From NCBI GenBank assembly GCA_041690255.1, contig JAWLHU010000007.1:186001-250000 (forward strand): a stretch of 64,000 bases of DNA, read 5' to 3'. The stretch is from JAWLHU01 sp041690255 (lineage in GTDB: Bacteria > Bacillota > Sulfobacillia > Symbiobacteriales > Symbiobacteriaceae). Below are positions 1 to 7,907 of this stretch, piece after piece (positions within the stretch are counted from its first letter, which is position 1; each line of letters opens with the position of its first letter). The translations under genes and the position numbers were made by a program. The notes below the pieces were generated by a model that saw only the letters and a list, made by a program, of their open reading frames with translations, was not told where the DNA came from and searched no databases.

Positions 1-98
1 ACCTCCTCCTCCTCCTCGTGGAGGTCAGAGACGGTCACGAGCTCATCGAGAGCGATGAGCAGGTCCTCCGGAATCTGGGAGACCATCTTCTCCTTCAT
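1..98 (-). CDS. Partial hypothetical protein (N-terminal 32 residues)
   Basis: The minus-strand reading frame begins with ATG at 98 behind an excellent ribosome binding site (GAAGGAGGTGATG) and runs off the left edge of the window. The visible N-terminus starts MKEKMVSQIPEDLL and ends in a run of five glutamates encoded by tandem GAG codons. No family can be named from so little. The upstream region (about 99-200) is AT-rich and contains TATAAT-like hexamers on the minus strand, so a promoter probably lies there, but no well-spaced -35 element is evident. Confidence 0.6.
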   Translation of the reverse strand, partial: MKEKMVSQIPEDLLIALDELVTVSDLHEEEEE

Positions 99-205
99 GT
101 CATCACCTCCTTCGCCACCATCTTAGCATATAGTCCATATATTATAAATAGATGTACACAAACTTCTAGTCACGAAATTATAATAGTCTGTTATCTGGCT
201 CGCAT

Positions 206-239
206 GAAGATGCGGGTGGCAGCTGCCACCCGCATCTTC
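206..239 (-). terminator. Perfect 34-bp palindrome, probable terminator of the tadC operon
   Basis: The arms GAAGATGCGGGTGGCAG (206-222) and their exact reverse complement (223-239) abut without a spacer. The palindrome lies 28 bases past the tadC stop codon. Neither side has a clear T-tract, so it could be a factor-dependent terminator or 3' end stabiliser rather than a classical intrinsic terminator. Confidence 0.45.
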
Positions 240-267
240 GCCTTCGCCGTATGGTGAGAAGAACCGA

Positions 268-1119
268 TTACGGACCGAAGAACTGTGTGATGAAGTTATA
301 GACCGCCGGCCCGGCGGCCATCGCCAGAATGGAGGGCAGGACGAAGAGGACCAGCGGGAGGAAGAGCTTGACGCTCGCCTTTGCCCCCAGTTCCTGTGCC
401 ATGCGGCGTCGCTTGTCCCAGGCCGCCTCCGCCTGGCTGCGCAGGGTGAGGCTCAGGCCATCGGTCCCCTTCTCCATGCTCTGAACCAGGGCCCCCACGA
501 AGAGGGTGAAGTCCCGCACATCGAGCTGTTGGCTCAGGTTCAGGAAGGCGAGGGCCGGGGTCTGGCCGAGCTGGATCTCGGCGAGAGCGGACTTCATCTC
601 TTCGGCGAGGGTGGAGTGGGCTTGGCGGCAGTAGTGCTCCAGGGCGGGGAGCAGGTGGAGGCCCGCCTCCGTGAGCACGGCCAGGGTGAAGAGGAAGAAG
701 GGGAGGTCTCTCTGGACCGCCATCCGCCGGGCGTCCGCCTTGCGGGCGATCTCCAGGTCGGGCCCCTGAAAGGCCCAGACGCCGGCCGCCGCGGCAACCA
801 GGGAGATGTTGGGCATGCCGAGCAGCCAGAGCAGGACGGCACCGAGCAGGGTGATGACGGTCAGGCGGAGCTTGCGGGCGGCCAGATCGTCCAGGCTTAT
901 CTCCGAGCCCGACACGGCCAGGTTCCGGGCGACCTTCGTGGTGACCAGCAGGTCGGCCAGCCACCGGACCACGGGGCCATGGTGGACCTCGGCCGGTGAG
1001 GGGCTTGCGTCCTGTCCGCTCCAGCTCCATGGGCCGTGTGATACGGTGGGCCGCTCAGGAGCAGGTATCGCCAGGAGGAAGATGGCGGCACCGGCGAGCA
1101 GGGCGATCAGCAGGGCCAT
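268..1119 (-). CDS. tadC: TadC-like pilus assembly inner-membrane protein (T2SS F-domain)
   Basis: This 283-residue protein starts with a hydrophobic helix and has further membrane helices near residues 90-115 and at the C-terminus. A cytoplasmic segment of the type II secretion F-domain kind lies between them, with the typical LLPALEHY...EIQLGQ pattern seen in TadB/TadC. TadB and TadC form the membrane platform on which the TadA ATPase acts to assemble Flp pili. The gene is last in a tight five-gene minus-strand operon, 13 bases after tadB, with a GGGAGGTGGG binding site before its ATG. Length and position after tadB support TadC rather than TadB. Confidence 0.85.
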   Translation of the reverse strand: MALLIALLAGAAIFLLAIPAPERPTVSHGPWSWSGQDASPSPAEVHHGPVVRWLADLLVTTKVARNLAVSGSEISLDDLAARKLRLTVITLLGAVLLWLLGMPNISLVAAAAGVWAFQGPDLEIARKADARRMAVQRDLPFFLFTLAVLTEAGLHLLPALEHYCRQAHSTLAEEMKSALAEIQLGQTPALAFLNLSQQLDVRDFTLFVGALVQSMEKGTDGLSLTLRSQAEAAWDKRRRMAQELGAKASVKLFLPLVLFVLPSILAMAAGPAVYNFITQFFGP

Positions 1120-1132
1120 CTACCCACCTCCC

Positions 1133-2032
1133 TTATACGTCGATCCGGGTCAGCCGGTTCGCCAGCCAGTAACCACCGATGATCGCAAGGAAGATGATGC
1201 CCAGCGCAATCTGCCCGCCGGTGGTCTGGTGGAAGACGGCCATGTACTCCGGGTTGGTGAACCTGGTCAGCAGGTAGATCACCAGCGGGATCAGGGCGAG
1301 GATCGCCGCCTCGGCCCGCTTCTGCGCGGTCATGACCTGGATCTCCCGGTCGATCGCCATGCGATCCGCGATCATGTGGGCCACGTTGCCCATGACCTCA
1401 ACGATATTCCCCCCGCGCCGCCGGGTGATGACGACGGCATCGACGAGAGAGGAGACCTCTTCCAGCGGGACCCGCTCCCGCAGGCGGAGGAGGGCCTGGT
1501 CGACCGGCACGCCCATCTGGACCTCCCGCACGACCAGGGATAGCTCTTCCAGGACGAACGCCCCCCGCGGATGGAGTCGCTGCAAATCGCGCACGGCCCG
1601 CTCCAGGGCGTTGGTCAGGGACTGCCCCGCCTTGAGCGATGTGGCCAGGGAGAGGAGCGCCTCCTGCAACTGGTCCCGCAGGGTGCGGGTCCGGTGATGG
1701 GCGAGAAAGTCGAAAACGGCGTTCAGGATAAGGGGGCCGGCGGGCAGGCAGATGATGGCCGTCAGCCAGGCCCCGGTCATCACCCGCGCCAGGAGGAAGG
1801 TCGCCGCGGGAATGGCGATGAGCAAGGCGCTGTACTGCGAGGGGGTCAGCGGGAGTCGGCGTGCGCGCAGTCCCTGCTCGAGCCGGGAGAGGTCACCAGT
1901 GGCGTGGCTGTTGTCACCGACCCCCGCTGGACTCCACGGGTCGCCGGAGGTAGCCCTCCCCCTGCCCAGGGGAGCTGCCACCAGGAAGGCCGCCGCAGCG
2001 GTCAGGAGCGCGATCAGGATCAGCATCAGCAT
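1133..2032 (-). CDS. tadB: TadB-like pilus assembly inner-membrane protein (T2SS F-domain)
   Basis: A 299-residue membrane protein with an N-terminal signal-anchor-like helix, a second hydrophobic pair around residues 65-110, and C-terminal helices after residue 235. The central cytoplasmic T2SS F-domain carries ALLSLATSLKAGQSL and the conserved RRRGGNIVEVMGNVA stretch typical of TadB. It is the platform protein partner of TadC and of the TadA ATPase. Its start overlaps the tadA stop by seven bases, which indicates translational coupling. Confidence 0.88.
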   Translation of the reverse strand: MLMLILIALLTAAAAFLVAAPLGRGRATSGDPWSPAGVGDNSHATGDLSRLEQGLRARRLPLTPSQYSALLIAIPAATFLLARVMTGAWLTAIICLPAGPLILNAVFDFLAHHRTRTLRDQLQEALLSLATSLKAGQSLTNALERAVRDLQRLHPRGAFVLEELSLVVREVQMGVPVDQALLRLRERVPLEEVSSLVDAVVITRRRGGNIVEVMGNVAHMIADRMAIDREIQVMTAQKRAEAAILALIPLVIYLLTRFTNPEYMAVFHQTTGGQIALGIIFLAIIGGYWLANRLTRIDV

Positions 2033-3351
2033 CCCTCCGGGAGCGGGACTCGGGCCATGGTGAACTTGGCCCGGTTGGAGACGGGGTGCCCGGTCGGCAA
2101 GAGCGCCTCGGTGTCGGGGTCGTAGCGAAAGAGCTCCTCGGTGGTGATCTCGCCGTTCTGGAGGCCGGTCACCTCCAGGATCTGAAGGAGCTTGCGGGAG
2201 CCATCTGCCAGGCGTTCAAGATGCAGAATGAAGTCGACCGCCGCCGCAATCTGCTGTCGAATGGCGGACGTGGGGAGTTCGACACCGGACATGAGCACCA
2301 TGGTCTCGATGCGCGAGAGGGCGTCCCGGCCGGAGTTGGCGTGGACGGTGGTCAGCGAGCCGTCGTGGCCGGTGTTCATGGCCTGAAGCATGTCCAGTGC
2401 CTCGCCGCTGCGGCACTCGCCGACCACAATGCGATCCGGTCGCATGCGGAGGGACGCCCGGACCAGCTCGCGAATCGGCAGGGCGCCCTTTCCCTCCACG
2501 TTGGGCGGGCGAGCCTCCAGGCCGACCAGGTTGGGAATCCCGGTCAACTGGAGTTCCGCGGAGTCCTCGATCGTCACGACCCGCTCGTGCCGGGGGATGT
2601 GCATGGAGAGGGCGTTGAGGAAGGTGGTCTTCCCGGTCGATGTGCCCCCCGAGACGACAATGTTGCACCTGGCCAGGACCAGCGACCGCAGGAACTCCAC
2701 GGAGAGGGTGCTGAGTGCGCCCTTTTCGGCCAACTGGTCCAGGGTCATGGGCCGTTGGGGGAACTTGCGGATCGTCAGGACCGGCCCGACGAGGGAGACG
2801 GGCGGCAGGACCACGTGGACGCGGGCGCCGCCTGGCAGGCGGGCATCTACGATCGGGGTGGCCTCATCCACCTTGCGGTTGACCCGGGAGACGATCCGTT
2901 CGATCAGGTTCTGCAGGTCGCCATCTGACGCGAAGGTGACCGGATTGCCGGCATCATCTACCGCGGGTTCGGGGTGCCCGGTCCGCTCGATGAAGATGCG
3001 GTCCGGCCCGTTCACCATGATCTCCTTGATTGTCGGATCTTGTAGAAGCGGGTCGAGGAGGCCGAAACCGAAGATCTGGTACTGAAGCCGGTCGACAAGG
3101 GCGGCCTTCTCGGCGTGGGAGAGGGAGAGGTAGGGGAAGCGCTCGGAAAGCTCCTCCTCCATGAGCTGCCAGATCTGATCCCGGCTCTCCTGATCGGAGG
3201 TGGAGCCGCTCAGGGGCATCTCGGACTGGCGGAGCCGCTCGCGAATGGCGTCCACCACGGGTTTGATCCGCTCAGACTGGACGGCCGGCTGGGCGGCGGA
3301 GTCTGCCAGGCCCTGGCGGCGCTGCATGAGCTGCCGAAGCCCTCCGTTCAT
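2026..3351 (-). CDS. tadA: TadA/CpaF-type secretion ATPase
   Basis: A 441-residue hexameric ATPase of the CpaF/TadA family that powers Flp pilus extension at the cytoplasmic membrane. An N-terminal helical region is followed by the catalytic domain with a Walker A motif GGTSTGKTT (about residues 235-243), an Asp box (VVTIEDSAELQL, about 268-279), a Walker B RIVVGE (about 307-312) and the His box TTVHANS. Length is normal for the family. Its ATG overlaps the stop of the upstream cpaE gene (ATGA). Confidence 0.95.
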   Translation of the reverse strand: MNGGLRQLMQRRQGLADSAAQPAVQSERIKPVVDAIRERLRQSEMPLSGSTSDQESRDQIWQLMEEELSERFPYLSLSHAEKAALVDRLQYQIFGFGLLDPLLQDPTIKEIMVNGPDRIFIERTGHPEPAVDDAGNPVTFASDGDLQNLIERIVSRVNRKVDEATPIVDARLPGGARVHVVLPPVSLVGPVLTIRKFPQRPMTLDQLAEKGALSTLSVEFLRSLVLARCNIVVSGGTSTGKTTFLNALSMHIPRHERVVTIEDSAELQLTGIPNLVGLEARPPNVEGKGALPIRELVRASLRMRPDRIVVGECRSGEALDMLQAMNTGHDGSLTTVHANSGRDALSRIETMVLMSGVELPTSAIRQQIAAAVDFILHLERLADGSRKLLQILEVTGLQNGEITTEELFRYDPDTEALLPTGHPVSNRAKFTMARVPLPEGC

Positions 3352-4472
3352 GTCGGACTCACCTCCATGGTCAGGTGCTCGAGGAGCGCATCCAGCGATT
3401 TGGCGGCTCCGCTGCCTGCCCTGAAGCCGCTGAAACGGCCCGTGCCGGCATCTACCGGGGGTTTGGACTCCTCGGGGACCCGCACGGCGGGCCGGAGCCG
3501 CAGGAACTCTAGGACCTCGGTTAACCGCTGGGGCACGGTTTCGCGGGTCCGGTTGACCACGGGGATGATGCGGTCCAGCGGGATCTGCAGGCCGGCCAGG
3601 GCCTCCTGGGTCTGGGCGAGGCGGAAGGCGGAGACGGGATCGGGCAGGGCGATGAGACAGATCGCATGGGCGCTTGCCAGGGCGCTGGCGGTGGGCAGGG
3701 TCAGATCGCTGGCCGTGTCGATGAGGATATAGCTGAAGCCGCAGGCGGGGAGCAGGTGCAGGACGGCGTCGACATCTTCCGGGCCGACCTGGTCCATGAC
3801 CGTCGGGCCGCCGCTGGGGAGGAGGTGCAGCCCGGGAAGGACCTCGACGAGGGCCCGGGCGAGCACCTCCGGGCCGTTTGGCCGGCCCGCAAGCCCGGCC
3901 CGGAGCTCGGGCAGCAGCATCTCCCAGCCGGGGCCCGGGCGGAGCCCCAGCAGGGGGATAGCGCTGCCGTATCCGCCGACTTCGACAATCGCCACGTTTC
4001 GACCCCGCCCGTGCAGGCTTTGGGCCAGGTGGAGGAGGAGGGTCGAGGTGCCCGCCCCACCGCGTGGGGAGTGGCAGGCGATCACCTGGCCGTCCGCTGC
4101 GGCGGTGGTGGAGAGGCCCAGCAGGGAGCGCAGCAGGCTGGCGAGCCGGGCCGGCTCCAGGTCGGGGCAGCAGGCCAGTCCGATCTCGGCGGCTCGCTGG
4201 CGCAGATGGAGCCGCTCAGCGGTCCCGGCCAGGCAGACGGCCTGGTAGCCGGCGGCCAGGAGCTCCTGGGCGAAGGAGAGCCCCTCCATACCCAGCCCGG
4301 CATGCAGGATCACGCCATGGACCGGCTGGAGTGGCAACTGCTCCAGCAACGCCCCGGGGTCGGTCGCCCCATAGGCGATGGTCAACTCCATAGACTCGTG
4401 CTGCTCCATCCACTGTCGAATCCGGTCGACGGTGGGCTGGGGTACCCCACAGAGGGCGATGGCGATGCTCAC
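3348..4472 (-). CDS. cpaE: CpaE/TadZ-like pilus localisation ATPase
   Basis: I place the start at GTG 4472, which overlaps the cpaB stop as GTGA; an open frame continues upstream to 5108 but runs antiparallel in frame to cpaB and is not real. The product is 374 residues: an N-terminal receiver-like pseudo-domain (about 1-120) followed by a MinD/ParA-type P-loop domain. The loop reads SPRGGAGTST (about residues 135-144), the deviant Walker A common in CpaE/TadZ. The usual role is polar positioning of the pilus machine. It ends in ATGA with tadA. Confidence 0.85.
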   Translation of the reverse strand: MSIAIALCGVPQPTVDRIRQWMEQHESMELTIAYGATDPGALLEQLPLQPVHGVILHAGLGMEGLSFAQELLAAGYQAVCLAGTAERLHLRQRAAEIGLACCPDLEPARLASLLRSLLGLSTTAAADGQVIACHSPRGGAGTSTLLLHLAQSLHGRGRNVAIVEVGGYGSAIPLLGLRPGPGWEMLLPELRAGLAGRPNGPEVLARALVEVLPGLHLLPSGGPTVMDQVGPEDVDAVLHLLPACGFSYILIDTASDLTLPTASALASAHAICLIALPDPVSAFRLAQTQEALAGLQIPLDRIIPVVNRTRETVPQRLTEVLEFLRLRPAVRVPEESKPPVDAGTGRFSGFRAGSGAAKSLDALLEHLTMEVSPT

Positions 4473-5080
4473 GGCGCCATCTCCATATAGCGGCGGACAA
4501 CCTTCAGCCGGCTCCCCTCGGCCACCGTCAGCACGGCGGCGACCCGGGGCTCGGGGACCAGGACGGCGAGGAGCCCATCTGCCGCCACGGTCACCTGGGC
4601 CCGCTCCAGAATGCGTACCGCCTCGCCGCTCTGCTCGGGGATGGCGTAGATATCCACCGCTTCGCCGGCCAGGTCTGCTCCGGGTGGAAGCTGATCGACC
4701 ACGAGGGTGACGACCCGCAGGTCCCCGGCGGTCAGGCCATCGGGCAGGGTGGGAGCGGGCTGCGTAGAGACGTTCTGCCCGGGGACCAGGGGCTGGCCCG
4801 GGGCGATAGGGCGAGTGGCGTACCAGCCGCCGGGCGCATCGGTCGGGGCTGTGGGGAGCGCCTCGCCGGCCAGGAGCTTGCGGGTGGGGCCGTCCACCCG
4901 GACTTGCTGGAGCACGCCTTCTGAGAGCTGGGTACCGGGGCTGATCGACTCCGCCGCCACCCAGATAATCTCGGCCTCGCCGGTCTCGGCGGAGCCCCGC
5001 CCGCCCAGGTAGACCAGGGTCAGGAGCCCGGCAGCGATGGCGCAGACCGCCGCAAGGAGATATCGCATCCGCCCGTTCAC
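4469..5080 (-). CDS. cpaB: CpaB/RcpC-like SAF-domain pilus assembly protein
   Basis: A 203-residue protein with a single N-terminal membrane helix (about residues 5-27) and an extracytoplasmic SAF domain. The SAF part has the recognisable RPIAPGQPLVPGQNV segment found in CpaB/RcpC and FlgA relatives. In Gram-negatives CpaB supports the secretin; in a Gram-positive it presumably acts in the cell envelope. The start is a GTG behind AGGAGGTGG. It is the first gene of the minus-strand tad operon and is divergent from the tadE-like genes across 146 bases. Confidence 0.85.
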   Translation of the reverse strand: MNGRMRYLLAAVCAIAAGLLTLVYLGGRGSAETGEAEIIWVAAESISPGTQLSEGVLQQVRVDGPTRKLLAGEALPTAPTDAPGGWYATRPIAPGQPLVPGQNVSTQPAPTLPDGLTAGDLRVVTLVVDQLPPGADLAGEAVDIYAIPEQSGEAVRILERAQVTVAADGLLAVLVPEPRVAAVLTVAEGSRLKVVRRYMEMAP

Positions 5081-5160
5081 ACCAAATCCACCTCCTGTGA
5101 ATTATCACGTAAGAAGCAGTGATTTGGTTCGAACGATCGAGGGTTGTTTACAATCAATCC

Positions 5161-5190
5161 TTGACAGTAGAGGGTGAAGCATCCTAGACT
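5161..5190 (+). promoter_or_regulatory. Sigma-A promoter for the plus-strand tadE-like operon
   Basis: TTGACA at 5161-5166 (perfect -35) and TAGACT at 5185-5190 (4/6) are separated by 18 bases, about 37 bases upstream of the ATG at 5227. Confidence 0.6.
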
Positions 5191-5226
5191 GACATCAGGA
5201 AACTACTGGATGAAAAGGGTGGTACT

Positions 5227-6027
5227 ATGGAACAGGAGCGTGGCAGTGTCGCTGTGGAGTTTGCGCTGGTCCTGCCGTTCCTGGTGCTCCTGGTGGTGGG
5301 GGGCTGGGTGCTCGGCTATCTGGCCTACACGAAAATGGCCCTGGCCATGGTGGCGAATCGGGCGGCCCGGGACCTGGCGGTGGCACGCGAGGTCCACGGC
5401 AAGCTCTCCAATCAGGGAGCCGTCCGGTTCGATGGTGGCTTCAGCGAGTCATTCGGCCTGCCGCGCTGGGGACTTCACGCTCTGGCTCTGAAGTCGCCGG
5501 TGGTCAAGAACGCCAAGGCGGAGCGGGTCTCCGACCACGCCGTGACGGTGGCCGTCTGCTACCGCGTCCCCTTCACGGTCCCCTTTGGCGTGCTGGACAA
5601 GCCTGTCCGCTACCACGTAGACACGAGCGAGGCCGAGCAGGCGGTCCTCGACGTTGCGGAGTTCCTGGATGCCCAGGAGTTGGAGACGGTGGTCGAGGAC
5701 TACCGGAAGACCAAGCGACGGGTAGAGGAGGAGGCGAGCGGCTGGGGGCAGCTCTGGAAGAATTCGCAGGAGACCTGGGAGCGGACCAAGGACCTCGGTG
5801 AGAAAGCGGGCTGGATCGGCCGGTTGATCTACGAGTTCCTGCACGGCCCCCGCCCTGACTTCCGCCCCTACCACAAGGGGAAGGGGGTCACGGCAGACCA
5901 GATGGAGTCGACGGTCGCCGGGCTCTGCGCACCGCCAGGGGGGGTAGGCGACAGATCGATCGTGCTCACCTCTCGGGCGACCTATCTCATGCAGGACTTC
6001 TGGCAGAAGGGGGATGGTCCGCGATGA
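5227..6027 (+). CDS. TadE-like pseudopilin, first of two
   Basis: A 266-residue protein with the TadE signature at the N-terminus: a short polar leader, a glycine, then GSVAVEFALVLPFLVLLVVGG. This class III prepilin-like helix (with Glu near +5 of the mature form) is normally cut by a TadV-type peptidase. The remainder is extracytoplasmic with a charged, helical stretch at about residues 150-190. It begins the plus-strand arm of the tad locus and overlaps the next gene by four bases (ATGA). Confidence 0.8.
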   Translation: MEQERGSVAVEFALVLPFLVLLVVGGWVLGYLAYTKMALAMVANRAARDLAVAREVHGKLSNQGAVRFDGGFSESFGLPRWGLHALALKSPVVKNAKAERVSDHAVTVAVCYRVPFTVPFGVLDKPVRYHVDTSEAEQAVLDVAEFLDAQELETVVEDYRKTKRRVEEEASGWGQLWKNSQETWERTKDLGEKAGWIGRLIYEFLHGPRPDFRPYHKGKGVTADQMESTVAGLCAPPGGVGDRSIVLTSRATYLMQDFWQKGDGPR

Positions 6028-6749
6028 ACTGGCTGCGCTCCCAGCGGGGGTCGATCATGGTGGAGACGGCGATCACCCTGCCTCTGGTCCTGCTCCTGAC
6101 GGTGGGCGGTACCTCGGTCCTCTGGTGGCTGCACAACAAGGCGATGATGCACCTGGTGGTCTCGGAGACGGCCCGGGAGCGCGCCGGCGATGGGAAATGG
6201 CTCGGCTACGTGAAAGATGGTGTCCTGGCGATGATGGGACCGGCGGAGACCTTTGGCCTACCCGATTTGCACGCCTACTCCTTCCACCTGACCACCGACC
6301 CGCCGCTCGTCATGGTCGTAGCCTGCAGCAGCCCGGCGGGGATCGTCCCCAAGCCAGTCACCTTCAGCGCACCGCAGAGCAGCAAGGCCCCGGCCCGGCC
6401 CCCGGATGATGAGGGGCTGCTCTTCGGCCTGGGCCCGGTGCTCGGGGTCTCCCGTGAGCTGCGCAACTACGCCCAGGAGGCCCTCGACCGGGTGAACGAG
6501 GTCGAGCGGGAGGTAGACGCCTGGGCGACCCCCGGGGTGGCCACGGCGGAGCAGGTGCTCTGGTACCAGCGGGCGACGGCGAACCTGCTTATGGGAGAGG
6601 AGTTCCACCGGCGCCAGACGGTTGATTACCTGGTGGGCGGATTGTTGGAGATGGCTGCGCAGGAGCCCTGTCGCACCGACGCAAACGGTGGCGTGATCCT
6701 GACGGCGAAGGCGGTCATTCAGGGGGAGCCGGTCTATGCGCAACGATAG
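6024..6749 (+). CDS. TadE-like pseudopilin, second of two
   Basis: A 241-residue protein with the same design as its upstream neighbour: a short basic leader, then GSIMVETAITLPLVLLLTVGG as the prepilin-like hydrophobic helix, then an extracytoplasmic domain of unknown fold. TadE-like minor pseudopilins are needed for Flp pilus biogenesis. It overlaps the neighbours on both sides (4 and 14 bases), so the three genes are surely one translation-coupled unit. Confidence 0.8.
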   Translation: MNWLRSQRGSIMVETAITLPLVLLLTVGGTSVLWWLHNKAMMHLVVSETARERAGDGKWLGYVKDGVLAMMGPAETFGLPDLHAYSFHLTTDPPLVMVVACSSPAGIVPKPVTFSAPQSSKAPARPPDDEGLLFGLGPVLGVSRELRNYAQEALDRVNEVEREVDAWATPGVATAEQVLWYQRATANLLMGEEFHRRQTVDYLVGGLLEMAAQEPCRTDANGGVILTAKAVIQGEPVYAQR

Positions 6750-7833
6750 GCGTGGGCAGGAGGGGTACGTGACGGTCTACGTCGCCCTGGTGGCGAGTCT
6801 GGTCCTGGTCCCCATGGTACTGCTGGTGATCGATCTGGCTGCGCTGGCGTACCATCGGACAAAGCTGCGGAACACGGCGGATGCCGTGGCGATCGGGGCC
6901 GTGGCGGAGACGCAGTCGCTGCATATTCCGATCCCGACGGAGTGGTATGGCTATGTTCCGGTGAACGGGTGGATGTTGAACGGCCTTCACCTGAAAAATG
7001 TTGGGCCAAGCTTTGCGCTCTGGAGGTGGGGCACCAAGAGCAAGGTGAAGCCGAAGCTGGAGAAGGTCGCCGCCCTGAACCAGGATGAGGCGGGCCTGAG
7101 CACGACGGTGACGGTCGGAGATGCCACGGTCCTGCCGATGGGCAACCTCTTCTCGCCCTACATGTACGTGGAGATTCCGGTCTCGGCAGATGTGCCGCTG
7201 CAGACCCCCTTTCTGGCAAGAATCCTGAGCCAGTCGGGTAAGGCGCCGCCAGAGGGGAACACGCTCAAACTGGAGGCCAAAAGCTGCGCTGTCGCCTGGT
7301 ACCGGGTGGACAGCTGGGCTCACCCGTGGTGGACCAAGGACGAGGAAGCCCTGGACAGCCTGATCCACACCCTGGACCAATTCCTCCCGATCAAGGAGGA
7401 TACGGAGCCGCACAAGTACTACCGGCTGGTCAACTGCGCCACCTCGGCCGATGGGGTTCTTAGCCTTGCTGAGAGCGTGATCACCGAGCACCTGGAACTG
7501 CAGACCGGAAAGGAGTACAAGTCGCCATGGGAGCGTGTTGACGAACAGAACGCCCAGAAGGGCAAGCCGCCTGAGCGTACCTACACCAAGAAGGGGGAGG
7601 GTGCTGATGCCAAGGATGGCAAGGATATCTGGGGGACGGTCCTGACCTCGAAAGGCAAGGAGTTCGGCAAGGTGAAGGAGAGCATGAAGGAGCCGCAGGA
7701 CTGCCGGGTCGCGAAGACCTGCCTGGAGCCAGGCGCTACCCGTGACTGGGCGCAGGCGAAGGAGGAGCAGAAACGGCTGGAAGAGGAGGCCGAGAAGGCG
7801 GTGAGCGAGGCAGTCAAGTCGTTGAACGAGTAA
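6736..7833 (+). CDS. TadG-like pilus assembly protein
   Basis: A 365-residue protein starting with a basic leader, GQEGYVTVYVALVAS and a hydrophobic helix. The motif YHRTKLRNTADAVAIGA, conserved in Tad/TadG-like proteins just after the helix, follows. The extracytoplasmic part ends in a very charged, lysine- and glutamate-rich tail (about residues 265-365). The binding site AGGGGGAG lies eight bases before the ATG. The family is part of the Tad machine; the charged tail is not typical and may contact wall polymers (inference). Confidence 0.75.
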   Translation: MRNDRRGQEGYVTVYVALVASLVLVPMVLLVIDLAALAYHRTKLRNTADAVAIGAVAETQSLHIPIPTEWYGYVPVNGWMLNGLHLKNVGPSFALWRWGTKSKVKPKLEKVAALNQDEAGLSTTVTVGDATVLPMGNLFSPYMYVEIPVSADVPLQTPFLARILSQSGKAPPEGNTLKLEAKSCAVAWYRVDSWAHPWWTKDEEALDSLIHTLDQFLPIKEDTEPHKYYRLVNCATSADGVLSLAESVITEHLELQTGKEYKSPWERVDEQNAQKGKPPERTYTKKGEGADAKDGKDIWGTVLTSKGKEFGKVKESMKEPQDCRVAKTCLEPGATRDWAQAKEEQKRLEEEAEKAVSEAVKSLNE

Positions 7834-7907
7834 GGTTACCGGGGCAGGACGATCGGTGCCCTTGGGCGAAGAGATGGGGAGATGCTCGATCAGGAGGCCG
7901 CCCCCAC

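Noticed and set aside
4473..5108. Upstream extension of the CpaE frame, open to 5108 on the minus strand
   Set aside because: It overlaps cpaB in another frame, is full of Arg/Pro/Gly from GC-rich out-of-frame reading, and the GTGA overlap at 4469-4472 gives a better start.
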